A program made the translations under genes and the position numbers. 64,000 bases of DNA. It comes from Nematostella vectensis (taxonomy: Eukaryota; Cnidaria; Anthozoa; Actiniaria; Edwardsiidae). Positions 35,401 through 47,260 of the stretch are shown piece by piece. The notes beneath the pieces were generated by a model that was not told the DNA's origin, searched no databases, and was given only the letters and a program-made list of their open reading frames with translations. The stretch spans positions 11,557,719 through 11,621,718 of the forward strand of contig NC_064046.1 in NCBI RefSeq assembly GCF_932526225.1, given 5' to 3'. Position 1 is the stretch's first letter, and each line of letters begins with the position of its first letter.

Positions 35401-38400
35401 TCCACAGGGATAACTACGGCTTCGTCTACCGAAATTCAAAACACATATTTGCATTTCTACTTTTTGAAATCAATTTGCCCGTGACCCTTCGGGCTTTATG
35501 CAAGGTAAAGAAAAAAAGAGCTAAGAACGCGAGCACGGTAACCGAAACCTAATGGACCTACTCACGCGTTCTCGCCACCTCCCAATAAACCGGCATTCAG
35601 TCGATAATGGCCGATTATGACGGCGGTGGCTACAAACGACCCCAACAGTAGAGGTAGAAGCGTCAACAGCAGACCACGCCTACCGAACCTAGACAAGTCA
35701 ATTGACAACAATGTTAGGGGTCTCGAGTGGATCTTTTATGTAACAGTGTGACGTGCACTACCTTGATACTCTTAGGATGTAAGCCAATAAGGTGAGGAAT
35801 GTAAAACTACCTGATTGACATAAGTATCACAAGCCAATCAGTGTGGACGAGGAAGGAGTCATCAGCACACAACGGCTCTCGCTTCCTTTCCAGTTTGTTC
35901 AAACATTTGTCTTGGGGGCAACCGAAGTACGCGTCGTAATCTAACTATTCATGCCTTTATGAGCAAAGCTATTCTCTTGATGGATTACGGGTTTCTCCAC
36001 CAAAACGAGACTCACCTAGCCGTGGCAATAAGGATTATGGGACTGATGACGTAGAACTGCATGTCATTGGCCAAGTACCAGGACCAGTCCAAACACTAGA
36101 GAACGGGCGCCATAAGAAAATGAATACCCGCATAAAGCGTGTCCTTAAACCAATACTAACAAATATTTAACCAGGCAACAACTAGTACTTGCCAATATAC
36201 TATCCCAGGCGCGGATCCAGAAATTAATTCTGACCTGTTTCCAAAAAAACTTGACTCTTATCCAACCAACCGCCGACCACGAGTAACCAACAGCCGACTG
36301 CGAGAGACCAACGGCCGACTGAGAGCGGCCAACAGCCGGCCACGAGTGACTAACAGCCAACCGCGAGAGACAAATCGACGACCACGAGTGATCAACAGCC
36401 GACCGCCAGCGGCCAACAGCCGATCGCGAGTGACCAATAGCCGACCACGAGTGAGCAACAGCCGACCGCGAGCGGCCAACAGCCGGCTACGAGTGACTAA
36501 CAGCCGATCGCGAGTGACCAATAGCCGACCACGAGTGACCAACAGCCGGACACGAGTGACTAACAGCCGGCCACGAGTGACCAACAGCCGGCCACGAGTG
36601 ACTAACAGCCGACCGCTGGCGACCAACAGCCGACCGCAAGCGACCAACAGCCGACCGTGAGTGACCAACAGCCGACCACGAGTGAGCAGCAGCCGACCGC
36701 GAGCGGCCCACAGCCGGCCACGAGTGACCAACAGCCGGCCACGAGTGACTAACAGCCGACCGCTGGCGACCAACAGCCGACCGCAAGCGACCAACAGCCG
36801 ACCGTGAGTGACCAACAGCCGACCACGAGTGAGCAGCAGCCGACCGCGAGCGGCCAACAGCCGGCCACGAGTGACTAACAGCCGGCCACGAGTGACCAAC
36901 ACCCGACAACGAGTGAGCAAAAGGCCGACCGCGAGCGGCCAACAGCCGGCCACGAGTGACTAACAGCCGACCGCGAGAGACAAATCGACGACCACGAGTG
37001 ATCAACAGCCGACCGCCAGCGGCCAACAGCCGGCCACGAGTGACTAACAGCCGACCGCTGGCGACCAACAGCCGACCGCAAGCGACCAACAGCCGGTCGC
37101 GAGTGACCAATAGCCGACCACGAGTGAGCAACAGCCGACCGTGAGCGGCCAACAGCCGGCCAGGAGTGACTAACAGCCGGCCACGAGTGACCAACAGCCG
37201 GCCACGAGTGAATAACAGCCGACCGCTGGCGACCAACAGCCGACCGCAAGCGACCAACAGCCGACCGTGAGTGACCAATAGCCGACCACGAGTGAGCAGC
37301 AGCCGACCGCGAGTGACCAACAGCCGGCCACGAGTGACCAACGGCCGACTGCGAGTGACCAACAGCCGACCGCGAGCTGCCAACGGCCAACCACGAGTAA
37401 CTAACCGCTGAACGCGAGTGACAAGCAGCCGAACGCGAGAACTGGGCCAGGCCAAAGTTCTTAACTAAGTTGTCCAGCTATAAGACCGAAAATAACACAC
37501 TACCGCTTCACCGTTTCGTACTAACCAAAATACTGATCTCTTACCGATAACCCAAAGTTTGTGGGGTAGAAATTGTTGATATAGAGCAGGTTTGTCCACC
37601 AGTACTTGTTACAGGGAGTATTGGGCTCCTGCTGTAAGTACCACATTGGACCATCACCCAGAAACCCCATCATCTTGTCATAGAACAGAATCACGAACAT
37701 GTACGATGGCGTTAACCTGAGAAAAGGGGAAAACAACTTACTGGGCTAAATGATATGACTAGAAAGAAAGACTAGCTGTAGAAACAATAGGTGGTCTGAT
37801 AAGGCGTGGTGGAATCAGGGGAGTAAATAAATGGTATTATTTATGTAAAACAGAGCAGATTCGAGAATTAGCTCTGGCCGGAGCCCCGAGTAAGACTCGT
37901 TGCTACTTCGGAACTGACTTTGAGTCACATTGGTAATTGACCTAGTGGCTGAACCAGGATTTCTCGAAGGGTAACTGATAAAATGCGCAATGTGACATTA
38001 ATCGGAGCCTTGTGGTTCTCTTATTTAGTGTATTCGTCAATATTCAGTGACAGGAATAATCTATAGTTAACATTCTACGTCAGGTCATGATATTTCTTTC
38101 ATGTACATTACCTCCAGAAGCGATGAAAGTAGAATTGAAATAAGTTCAGTTTTCCATCTTTCTTCTCCATATGACGAAACGATAAGTAAGCCACGAGAAG
38201 CCCACTACAAAGTGAAACAGTTTATCAACATTAGTCATAATGCTTTCTGTACTTGAAAAGCATTCAGGACCGGCCAGAGGCATACTTAGTGTTATTCAAA
38301 TTTGGCATAGGGCCTTGCTGCTCTTTTGATAGGTGATAGACCATCGTGCAGTCGCCTTGTAATGGACGATCATCCCCCCAGGAGGTGGAAATTCTTTTAG

Positions 38401-41400
38401 TCGATTGATGATAGTGTTTGAGAAGGACCCATGGTCTCAGGGATCGGAAAGGCATAGAAAGAGCGCCAACATCGGATAACATTGCTGATGATACACACAC
38501 ACACAACGGTCGAAGATCCACTTTTGGTTCTCAATAGACGTGCTATTTGTAGACAAAACTATAAAGCTAGATCAATCTGGTATGTAGTCAAATCCGACAA
38601 TAAACATCCCGTGGCATAAAACATCAGTTTTTATTATTATTTTTTTTATCGCGGGTGGTCAGTTGGAACAATTAGGTCCACTTTTTCGGATTTCGAACCC
38701 CTCCCCTCTTCCCCCCTCCCCCCCCCCCCCCCCCCAAGAAAAATCCTGGGGCCTGGTCTTTCGCGCGCGGTTCTAAATCACCACAAGCCATAGTAATTGC
38801 TCTGCTCCTAACGGTGGAAGGACTGCTCCTGTTGCTTGACAAGCCGCTGGCCAGTAAGACCCTAGAACCGCGTACGAAACGAACTTACGCGACGAACATA
38901 TGTTTGCTCTTGTTTTTACTGACGTTCACAAAAGGAGAGGCTGCAAGCAGTCTGTAATGCTGACCTCGCTCCGATTATCACGAAATAAAAAAGAGTTGTT
39001 CAAATACTTCGCAGGACTTCTTGCCGTTGCCGTTTTCACCACCAATGGCGCTGTTTGCACGCTGCCTATAGTATAAGTAGCCTACTCGCTAAGAGTGCAT
39101 TCAATCATTTTAACCGCTATAAGTCTTGCCTTTTCGCGACCAGGTGACCACAGCCCATCACATAAAACAACTCTGCGCTAACAACACCGCAAAACACCGA
39201 ATAAACGAGTAGTCTAACAAGTAAAAAGAAGGCTACAGTCCGAACTTCGTACATACAGCCAAACGCAGGCGCGTACCCAGGTTTGGCTGAGAGGGGGGGG
39301 GGGGGGGAGTCATGGGAATCGTTTGGAAAAAGCATAGTATTTGAAGATCCAGATCCTATTCGGACTGGGCTTTTTTGTACGTAGATAGATTTTAGGAAAA
39401 GTCACTAAGTTTAAGCCTCTAAGCTGCTATGGTTCAGAAGTTATAGCAATTTTCCTGGAGAAGGGGGAGGGGGGGCTTAAAAAGCCCCCCCCCCCCAGTC
39501 TGGATAGGTTAATATATGAATAATGACCCAATTTTTGGCCGCCAAGGGGGGGGGGGGCGCGTTCACTCTACGCGCCTGTAACGTTTGGTGTTTCTCTATT
39601 TTAGGTAAGACGCCATGCTCGTTCAAAAATCCACGAGTGCCTCTTCCCAGATGTAACCTGTGCAGCGGAAGTGAGCCAACCGGAAGTGAATATGCAAACA
39701 CTACTTTACTCTTTACCTGAGGAAGAAGAAGGAGTCAACGGAGACGGTCGCGTTGATTAGGGCCTGGAACGTAAACCTCTGCAAGATGTCTAACTTCAGC
39801 GCAATGTTAGCTGAGGAGATAAAGCCAGATGCAAAGTTAGATCGGAGATAAAATATCGGATATCGGAGATAAAATATATGTAGGGAATATTTTTGACGTA
39901 CATATTATTTTGATGAGTTTGGTATTGATTTTAGGAAACCTAGCGTTTACAAAAATATAACTTCAGTTTATAATGCTTTTCCCTTGCTTAAAAACATTTT
40001 AATTAATGTATCTAATGTGTAAATATCCTGTCCCAAACTACGACGTGACATTTAAAGTTCGATGGTATATCGAGGACTTGGAGGTTTAAAGTATAAACTC
40101 GCTTCACTTAGTCTGTTATTGTAGAAAAGAGTCTGTTTTTGAATACAAAGTTTTTGTATTTTCAGTGAAAGCATGTAGCTTGCTGTTAATCTTCATTGGT
40201 AAAGGTTTTTTTTTTACACTGTACAAGCCGTCGACGTCCCTAATATTTCGAGTAGTTTTAGAAAATATCCATACCCCCATTGACGGGATTGGAAATTCTG
40301 GGGGGGGGGGGGGGATGGTTCAAACGCCCAGGAATTTTCAGGGGGGAGGGGGGTAAAATGCCCTTTTTCCTTAACAGTTACTGTATTTATTTTTTCCCGG
40401 GGGTTGGAAATTCCAGAGGGGTGGGGATCATACCACCTCAATAGGGGGGGGGGGGGGGGGGGGGGGAGGTATGGATATTTTCTGGGACTACACAATGCAA
40501 ACAAGTACTGTATTACCCTTCCCCTCTGTTTGTTGTCTGGTGTGCCCCCGCCTTTTTAGAGTTGGATTTCCAATGCTTTTGGTAACTTACATTCTAATCC
40601 ACCAATCAATTGCCAGATGAATGTATGCCCAAGGATGACCCAGAACATGCTGAGAACCCTCATGCCGTTGATGGAGGTGATGGCGCCAGGGGGGACATTC
40701 GTATCCATGATACGGGAGGTGTTACGGATGATCGAGAAACACAAGAAGAACTCTACAACAATACCTGGGGAGAGCGAAAGGATAAAAGAATGAACAACAT
40801 GAAGACAAGAAAATATCTACCATGATACCTAGGGGAGCGATAAAATTAAAACGAACAACAAGAAGACAAGCGATAGGAAAGCGAAAGAATAAAAGAACAA
40901 ACAACAAGAACACAAGAAAAATTATACCATGATATCTAGGGAGCGATAAAATTAAAGAACGCACAAAAGAAGACAAGAAAAACTCTACAACAACATACTT
41001 GGGGAAAGCGATAGAATAAAAGAACCGAACAACATGAACACTACAGCAATACCTGAAAAAAGCGAGAGAATAAGAAAAAAGGAACAATAAGAACACACAA
41101 AAACCTCTACAACAATACCTGGGGAAAACGATATAATTTGAAAAACGAACAACAACAAACAATGAAGACAAGAAAGACTCTTCCGCAATACTCGACAATA
41201 AAGCGATATAATTAGGGACCAATTATAGGAAATAATTTTGATAACACAAGAGGAATTCCACCAGGATACAAATCAAAAATATGAAAAGGAAGTACTAACG
41301 ATATAAAAAGGATACCGGACCAAAATCGACTTCTGAAAGAAAGCTAAAAGCACGACTATCAATACCTCCAGGTTACTGGAGCTGGGTACTAACGAAATGT

Positions 41401-44397
41401 TTCTGTATTTTTCGATGGAAAGTCTTACAAATCCCAAGCTAAAGCTCTTACTTTTGCGCATGGTCTTTACTAGGAGTTCTGCAGGGTCTTTGGTGACGAA
41501 TCCGTAAGCACCAAACGATTCGTCGCCATTGGCTATAGGGATGGTGTCTTCTTTGGGTTTGGAACAGGAATCGATTAAGATGTCGAGAACGGATCCAACG
41601 AAACAGAGGAACAGGACAGCACCACAGATGGTACTGTTGAAAAAAAAAAAAACAAGGGAAGTTACAGGAGTACACAGGGGGTGGCGGGCGGGGGGCGGTA
41701 GTAGGGAGTGCACATTTCCCCTCCCCCCACCCCCACAAAAAAAGTGGGTGATTTCTTACTGAAGGATCGTCAAATGCTATCCTTTTCCCAAATGACACAT
41801 ATGACTGCGTACCCCCCTTCAGCAAATCCTGGGTACGCGCCTAGCGCCTAGGCAAAATAGAGTATTCGTAGATGCAAGTTCGTTTCCTGGGAAAGATGAC
41901 TCGTTCGAGTCGTACTCACAGTGTGACGATAACCCCTGTTGTATACTCGGTGGGCTTAGCGCAATGCACGGTCCTTGCATCTGACTGTGTTATCGTGGCT
42001 ATATCCGGAGCCAAGCGGATGGTTTTCTCTAGTCCCAAGGCTGAAAAAGCACAAAATCACTTTGACAGACAAGACCAGGCCCCACCTCCTATCCTAAAGA
42101 AGTTCTAATATATTTCCTTTTTGTTAATGTCTGTACTCCTGGAAACAGGTCCCACTGTCTCAAAAACCAAGACCCAGCCCCCTCTCCGCCGTCGTCTCCC
42201 AGGAAATCCTAGGAACACCCCCCCCTCCCCTCTGACACATTAGCCCAGGCTCGGTAGGTCCCAAAAGAACTGGTGCGAGAGCATGAAGTGAGGCTCTATA
42301 AACTGCTAGCGATTTCGCGCACGATCTCAGTTTTGGACGCATTTTACCCCCCAAGCCCTTTGTAACCGGGCTGGTGTCCAATCTCTTTCCAGAGTTCCTT
42401 AATAGAACTCCTAGCAACGGGTGATGATAAAGATGGATTACATAGCGAACAACACAGTCGACCTCATACAGTGAGATTTTCACATGATAGATACGCTAGG
42501 GATCGAGCAATGTCCGTTAAATGGAGGTTTTATTAATAATAAATTTGAAAAATCGGATCCTTTGAAAGTGTCAGTCATATGGAGGGTGTCGTGGATGTGC
42601 TTTGTTTGGGGTTTCTACCTTATATAGAATACTTACCTTGGATAATGTCGAACAGTCCAATCCTTACATCGTCAGCACTGCACCCCTTGGGCACACAAAG
42701 GCCCCACTTCAGTTCTGCTCCAAACGGATTGGCTGCCGCCGCGCCGCTCTAGTAAAGAGAACAAGCTCATCTTGGGTATAGCGACATGTCGTAAACTATA
42801 CAACGCTCTCATTATTGCATGATTAGCTACATTTCGTACGACCAGGTAAGGGAAAGACTATTAGAAAAGTGACGGGGATGGGGGGTGGGTGAGGAACACA
42901 AAAAAAATCATACACGATAAAAAGCTTGTAAAAAATGCATGCAGCCCAAACCAGAAGGAAAAAAATGCATACAACGATGAACAAAATGCATGCACGTCTT
43001 GGAGACAAGAAAAAAAAACATGCAAGACTGAACCCCCTTTTCATTTTTCTAATGGTCCGTCTCTAAAATCGATGCCTAGCTAGCCCCACCTTGTTCGAAC
43101 CATTTCCGATTTTCGACGAAGAATCCCTTTTCAAAATTTATACTTGTGGAGCCAGGGTGGTGAGAAAAAAATTAAAGACGTTGTATATCGCTCACCATAT
43201 TAGGAGCTAGGTTTGCCAAGCAATAGTGAGCATCCGGGATACTGAGGCACTCATCATACGAACCAATCCACGCCAACGCGCCAGCCATGATCCCGGATGC
43301 AGGTTTTCCAGCTGCGTCCGCATCTGAAACACGGTTCCCAAAGTTATCACCAATACTGATCGTAACATTTAACTCTTTCCAGCGCGAAAGCGAGGCTTTG
43401 AGGGGTTGAAATTTGTTTACAGCTGCCTGTTAACATTTCGAAGCTTAATCAGTATTTCAGATCTTTTAGACAGGATGTTTAGCTTTATGTGCAACCAGAC
43501 GATTATCCTCCGATCCGCCAAAACCTCGCTTACGACAGAAAAGCCTCCATAACGAACTAAGGGCAAAAGACTTGGGATCGAGGGGAAAGAATCTAGCGCC
43601 TGCTCACTTGCATACAACGCAACTTTCCTTTTTGGCTTGACATACAGCCCCTGAGGGGTATCGTTAGGGCCCCCGAATGGTCCCCCGAAATTTCGAAGTG
43701 CTCGCAGTTTTTGGCTAATGCTCGCATTTTTCCGCCGCGCAATTGTTTCCGCCGTGCTCGCATTGTATTTTTCGATGTGCTCGCTGCTCGATTTAGTATT
43801 CAACCACAACGAATGCTCGGTCTCGCATAAAAAACAGGGTTGCTCGCAAGCTCGCAAGTGCTCGCCAAAGACCATTCGGGGACACTATCGTTAGAGTCTA
43901 GAGATCTCACAGCAGGGATGTCTGTAGACGACATACAAAAAATAATTACTAAAAATGCAAATAATAACGCACAGTCTTTAGTCTAATCGTCTCTTAACAA
44001 TAACGGAATTCGCTACTTATTCGTAAGCGATTACAGTCTTTACAGGGCCCTACTTGCGTAATATGGACCTTGGAAGGTCAATGCTAAAAAGAGATCGATA
44101 AATTGATCACGCTATGAATACGATTTAGTTATAAGTTTTTTTAATGAACTACTCACATCTCAGCAGTATTTTAGTCGAGTTGCCGTTCAGTAGAGCAGAG
44201 AAAGACGCATTGCACTGCGCAGAGACTTTGGTGATATTCAGTGTTTCTGCCGTCGTACGTAAATTCATCTCCTGAACTCGGTGAGCCATGGAATTTCGCA
44301 GCATCTCCGGAGTCATCGCTAGAGACTGCTGAAAGCAAATTGCTGCTAGCCCTAGATAGAGAAGGAAAGCGAGTAGAAAAGGCTTTGTTGACGGCAT
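32428..44397 (-). CDS. NRF-6-like transmembrane acyltransferase (nose-resistant-to-fluoxetine family), 16 exons
   Basis: Exons in transcript order: 44397-44157, 43323-43196, 42748-42637, 42040-41920, 41633-41452, 40752-40591, 39789-39717, 38204-38112, 37716-37545, 36095-36016, 35688-35566, 34808-34682, 34266-34210, 34045-33850, 32920-32778, 32553-32428 (TAG). All junctions are GT/AG and all phases agree, giving 2136 nt, 711 aa. A signal peptide is followed by the NRF domain (YDECLSIP, GLCVPKGCS), a membrane span, a linker and an acyltransferase-3 domain with many TM segments. That domain holds INGMRVLSM...ILGHTF with the conserved His, VDSFFFLSG, WWTNLLYINNF, WYLANDMQF and a C-terminal PLSRLTYMAYLLHP. 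Family proteins are multi-pass membrane proteins that likely move acyl groups or lipids; the substrate here is unknown. Exon 12 could instead end at 34673 (+3 residues). Introns carry minisatellites and transposons. Confidence 0.95.
32528..32680. repeat. Three-copy tandem duplication at the last exon's 3' splice site (NRF-6-like gene)
   Basis: The exon start plus acceptor (GCCAAGAAATAGAACGACTG on the plus strand) recurs as GCCAAGAAATAAAACGACGG at about 32594 and as GCCTAGAAAAGAACGATT at about 32657, both inside the intron. Confidence 0.8.
32861..33130. repeat. Triplicated half-exon with its 3' splice site (NRF-6-like gene exon 15)
   Basis: A 102-103-bp unit starting TGTAGGTAAGGCGGCTGA occurs at 32861-32962 (the real exon's 5' part plus acceptor), 32963-33065 and, diverged and truncated, at 33066. 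The second copy keeps the acceptor but has a one-base insertion; the third has lost the AG. Confidence 0.9.
33166..33495. mobile_element. hAT-like MITE copy 2 (NRF-6-like gene intron)
   Basis: Ends GCTTAAAAACGCAAG and CGTTATTAAGCACTGTC; flanks ACGTAGACT / ACGTAGGCT differ by one base. Lies between the last internal exons of the NRF-6-like gene. Confidence 0.8.
33625..33770. mobile_element. TIR element (CTTCCCACAA type), copy 1
   Basis: CCTTCACAACATCTTCCCACAA at the left and TTGTGGGAAGGTGTTGG at the right are inverted. In an intron of the NRF-6-like gene; a second copy is at 35036-35278. Confidence 0.65.
35036..35278. mobile_element. TIR element (CTTCCCACAA type), copy 2
   Basis: The left half has TTTGCGACGCGCGCCTGAAA and the right half TTTCAGGCCTGCATCGCAAT followed by GTTGTGGGAAGACAC. 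Confidence 0.65.
36262..37440. repeat. 21-bp minisatellite, about 55 copies, in the NRF-6-like gene
   Basis: The unit is CCAACAGCCGACCGCGAGTGA with variants (CCGGCCACGAGTGA, CCGCTGGCGA). The variants recur in higher-order blocks of several units. It lies in the intron between exons 9 and 10. It keeps several frames open for hundreds of codons; those ORFs are repeat artefacts. Confidence 0.95.
39266..39578. mobile_element. CAG...CTG element, G-rich, 5-bp TSD-like flanks
   Basis: Ends CAGGCGCGTACCCAGG and ACGCGCCTG are inverted; flanks AAACG and TAACG differ by one base. Contains several G or C homopolymers. In an intron of the NRF-6-like gene, close to its seventh exon. Confidence 0.7.
40258..40485. 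mobile_element. G-rich inverted-end element in an intron of the NRF-6-like gene
   Basis: AGAAAATATCCATACCCCC at the left and GGAGGTATGGATATTTTCT at the right pair. Between them are three poly-G tracts, including G23 at 40444-40466. Confidence 0.7.
40738..41220. repeat. Degenerate tandem repeat spanning the exon-6 3' splice site (NRF-6-like gene)
   Basis: The text at the junction (ACAAGAAGAACTCTACAACA, with the acceptor CTACAAC on the plus strand) recurs about six to seven times with units near 60-70 bp, each with AAGACAAGAAAAA and an AATACCTGGGG-like block. Confidence 0.8.
43668..43885. mobile_element. MITE with 9-bp TSD and internal GCTCGCA repeats
   Basis: Inverted ends CCCCCGAATGGTC and GACCATTCGGGG; TATCGTTAG occurs on both sides (43659-43667, 43886-43894). 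Inside, TGCTCGC/GCTCGCA words recur about nine times. It sits in the first intron of the NRF-6-like gene. A 9-bp duplication is typical of Mutator-like elements. Confidence 0.8.
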
Positions 44398-44700
44398 TTT
44401 CAGATATCCAGCCGCCGTTCTATCCGAAGAAATAAATCTGAACTGGCAGTGTTTGCTCGGTACGACTTGCGCCAGGTAGTGATTGCGTGACGTACGTTAG
44501 ATTATAAATAGCATATAAATTGATAAAGTCATGCTTATTTGTCTGCATCCAAATAAAGAGGGTCGAAAATATTTAGCTGCTCATATGAGCCGAGGAAAAA
44601 AGGGAACTCACTCGAGAATAGTAGTAAACGGTTTCTGAGTTATCCGAGGAAACTTATGTCCAAATTTAAGGGAAATCACAACTCGAGTTCTACTGTATTT

Positions 44701-44845
44701 TATAAAGAATCTGATACAATACACCAAAAACTGGAAATCGACTCTGCCAAAGAGTCGATTTCCAGTTTTTGGTGTATTGTATTCATTGTTCTGGTACGAG
44801 ATCGCGACAGTTTGGGCTTTTTGATTCTATTATAAAGAATCTGAA
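44701..44845. repeat. Perfect 32-bp hairpin between divergent genes, with flanking direct repeats
   Basis: Arms at 44714-44745 and 44751-44782 (ATACAATACACCAAAAACTG and so on) are perfectly complementary around a 5-nt loop. TATAAAGAATCTGA occurs on each side (44701-44714, about 44832-44845). Confidence 0.85.
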
Positions 44846-45061
44846 GATATTTGTTTTCAAGACGCGCGTTTTCTTTATTACATGGTCATTTATTCTCATT
44901 TCTGTGTCGTTTTACTTTTAAAAACCCTAAATTGTCACTCGGGTACCCTGTGCTGCTGATCGCTATTCTCGACCCCAGAGCCTATCGGTCTCCACACAGT
45001 TTGAGTTTCCTAATAGATTGACATGACATGTTTTCTTTCGTCAAGGCGGGGTATTTGAAAA

Positions 45062-46511
45062 ATGGAAAGAAGACAGACGCTTAAGGAAGAGTTCAATAGA
45101 CTGTAAGTCTAACTATGCAATCATAGATACCCATGCAGATTTATTTTGGCAAAAGAACGTTTTCTTGCAACGACAGGTCGAAGACTGCTTTGTTGACTTG
45201 CCATCATTATCCGACAGCTTGTTAATAGCTAGTAGTCATTGTATACTTTCTACTGAGGGAGTCAGAAACAGGGATTTTTATTCTTTTACTGTGTTGGAAG
45301 CCAATTATTAGGTAAAACATAAGGGAAGCTTGAATTCATTACAATGCTACTCTACTTACTTGTAGCAAGAATTTTAAAACACCTAGCCACAGGCCCATTC
45401 TGTATGCTTTACTTAAAGGGGCAGTGTCATGGTAAGAGCTTTGCAATAACTCTACAGGCAAGACACAATGATTTTCAGTCAAATTCTAATATTGACTTAT
45501 GAGCCTTTGGTACATGTAGGAGGCTTAAATTCAAAGGAAATGACCACAAACTGTCAATAAACATAGTTTTCAATTAAATATTTCATATTTTTTCAACAAG
45601 GCATTGACATCTTAAAGTTCAACTGTTTGTAGACAATTGGAAGCCTACAATAAACACTGACTCCAAATATGTGCGGTACCATGACACTGCCCCTTTGGTT
45701 TTCCTGTTAATGAGCTTATGCATTTTGATGTTGATTGGTTGCAGATACTATGATATAATCAAGAAAAAGCATCAGGAACATGAGGGTTTATTTAGAGGGA
45801 AATCACTCCATGTCAGCTCAAGCCCAAGTTCAGAGAAGTTGTTGTTAACATCACAGAGTGTCAAAAGAAATGGTTTGTTCAGTCAGATACAGTATTACAT
45901 TTATGAGCATAATTGCTTGAATAGGCACCTGGATGCTTACCTAATTTGCACCATAATGCTAATAATATCTTACTTCTTCCCTAGGTGAAAATGTTTTGCA
46001 ACATAAAGGTAAAATTGAGCTTAGAAGAACCAACAAAGAAAAAAAAGAGAATCTCAGAGATATCATTGACCAGATGTATTTAAATACAAGTTTCTCAACA
46101 ACTGGCTCAAAAAAAGACAAATGCAGAAATAAATGTCAACCAAGAAAAACTCCTGGTGTCTTTCTCAAACGGACTCTACAAGTTTGCTCAAAATGTCGGA
46201 CAAAAAAGCCCAGAAGTTTATTGTGGATTGTTGAAAGAATGGATTATAGAACATTAAAAACCACAACAAAAATAAATTGTGATCAGAAACATGCAATGAA
46301 ACTTAGAAAGAGGAAAAGAAGCTACCATTTCACTGAGACTGGGAGTGACAGGTTATTCTGTGTGCAGAACACCTCCAAGCCTGCAAAACTAGCCATTATG
46401 GAGACAGGGTCTGGGCAGCCGTTGAGCAGGATGGAAAGTTTTGTGCCATTCTTTGCTAAACAGAAGTCCCATTGTGGTGGGGCCTGGAAAGCTATTGTTG
46501 AGGAGAACTAA
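45062..46511 (+). CDS. Unrecognised basic protein, 231 aa, three exons
   Basis: Exons 45062-45102, 45745-45872, 45985-46511 (TAA) join in frame (phases 2 then 1). The N-terminus MERRQTLKEEFNRLYYDII is followed by a Ser-rich stretch, then a Lys/Arg-rich middle with a CSKCRTKKPRS motif, a KLRKRKRS basic cluster that could be a nuclear signal, and a Cys-containing tail ending in IVEEN. I see no signal peptide or membrane segment. The third exon is one uninterrupted ORF of 175 codons, and both acceptors have good pyrimidine tracts (..TTGCAG, ..TTCCCTAG). It starts 665 bp from the NRF-6-like gene in divergent orientation. I do not recognise a family; the CxxC suggests a small metal site at most. 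Confidence 0.6.
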
Positions 46512-46587
46512 AGGAGTGTGGAATACAAAGAGGAGGAGGGGTGGTGGGGGCAGGCCTTACCAAGCATAAAATGTTTTGAAAAATTAT

Positions 46588-46621
46588 ACATTTTGCTAGA
46601 AATCAAATTCTAGCAAAATGC
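46588..46621. repeat. Short hairpin CATTTTGCTAGAA...TTCTAGCAAAATG
   Basis: A perfect 13-bp stem with a 6-nt loop, about 80 bp after the stop of the 231-aa gene, so probably in its 3'UTR. Confidence 0.7.
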
Positions 46622-47092
46622 ATGAAATTCTCTTGAAACAATTAGTACCTAAAATTTGTAAACCTCTAATAATTTGATGAAGATGCAATGTTCTGTATAT
46701 TAACTCACAAATAATGTTGTGCTACAACAACAATACAGACTTTAACTTTAGGAAAACTATGTATATTCCTTTGCAAGATAGATTTCAAATCTAACCATTT
46801 ACAAGAGTCTGTAGCAGCTGTTAAAACTCAATGTATTGTACAAAAGAAGAATGGGTGTTGATAGAATTTTGGTGCTGAAATCAAGTGTCAAACTTAATTA
46901 AATGTGACACATACTACTATAACAAGGTCTGACAGTTTTGTCAAGTAATCAACCTCGGATACCCAGGGGACCAAGGTCAGCGTAACAAGATTCAAGAATG
47001 AGGTGACACAGACATCTGTCCTCTTTTCTCCTGCCCCTTAACCCCAATCCCTCTGCCTGCCTTGTTCCCCATCCTTTTCTTGCCTGTGACCT

Positions 47093-47260
47093 CAGTAGCG
47101 GATCTAGGGGGGGGGGGGGGGGGGGGGTTAGGGGGTATAGCCCCCCTTCCCCCCCTTTGGGCTGCCAGATAGCCATGTGTAACAAAAAAAATTATCCCCC
47201 TCCCTTTGTCACTGAACCAACCCCCCACCCCCTTTCAACGAAAAGCTAGATCTGCCCCTG
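47093..47260. mobile_element. CAG...CTG element, G-rich, 5-bp TSD
   Basis: Ends CAGTAGCGGATCTAG and CTAGATCTGCCCCTG are inverted; GACCT flanks both sides (47088-47092, 47261-47265). A related copy lies in the other orientation at about 63800-63915. Confidence 0.8.

Noticed and set aside
36258-37455. Long ORFs (231, 322 and 171 codons) with repeating RGRLLVT or SHSWPAVG words
   Set aside because: They are translations of the 21-bp minisatellite in an intron; a 21-bp unit keeps any stop-free frame open.
38264-38580. Possible repeat in the NRF-6-like gene sharing a ~45-bp tail (AATAGACGTGCTATTTGTAG) with about 54640-54690
   Set aside because: Shared tail is real but ends and class could not be defined, so it is not listed as an element.
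40722-41222. 166-codon minus-strand ORF rich in Phe/Leu
   Set aside because: Product of the degenerate tandem repeat at the exon-6 acceptor; the true exon is read in its own frame with matching phases.
43417-43875. 152-codon minus-strand ORF
   Set aside because: Overlaps the MITE with the 9-bp duplication and its GCTCGCA words, within an intron; no family resemblance.
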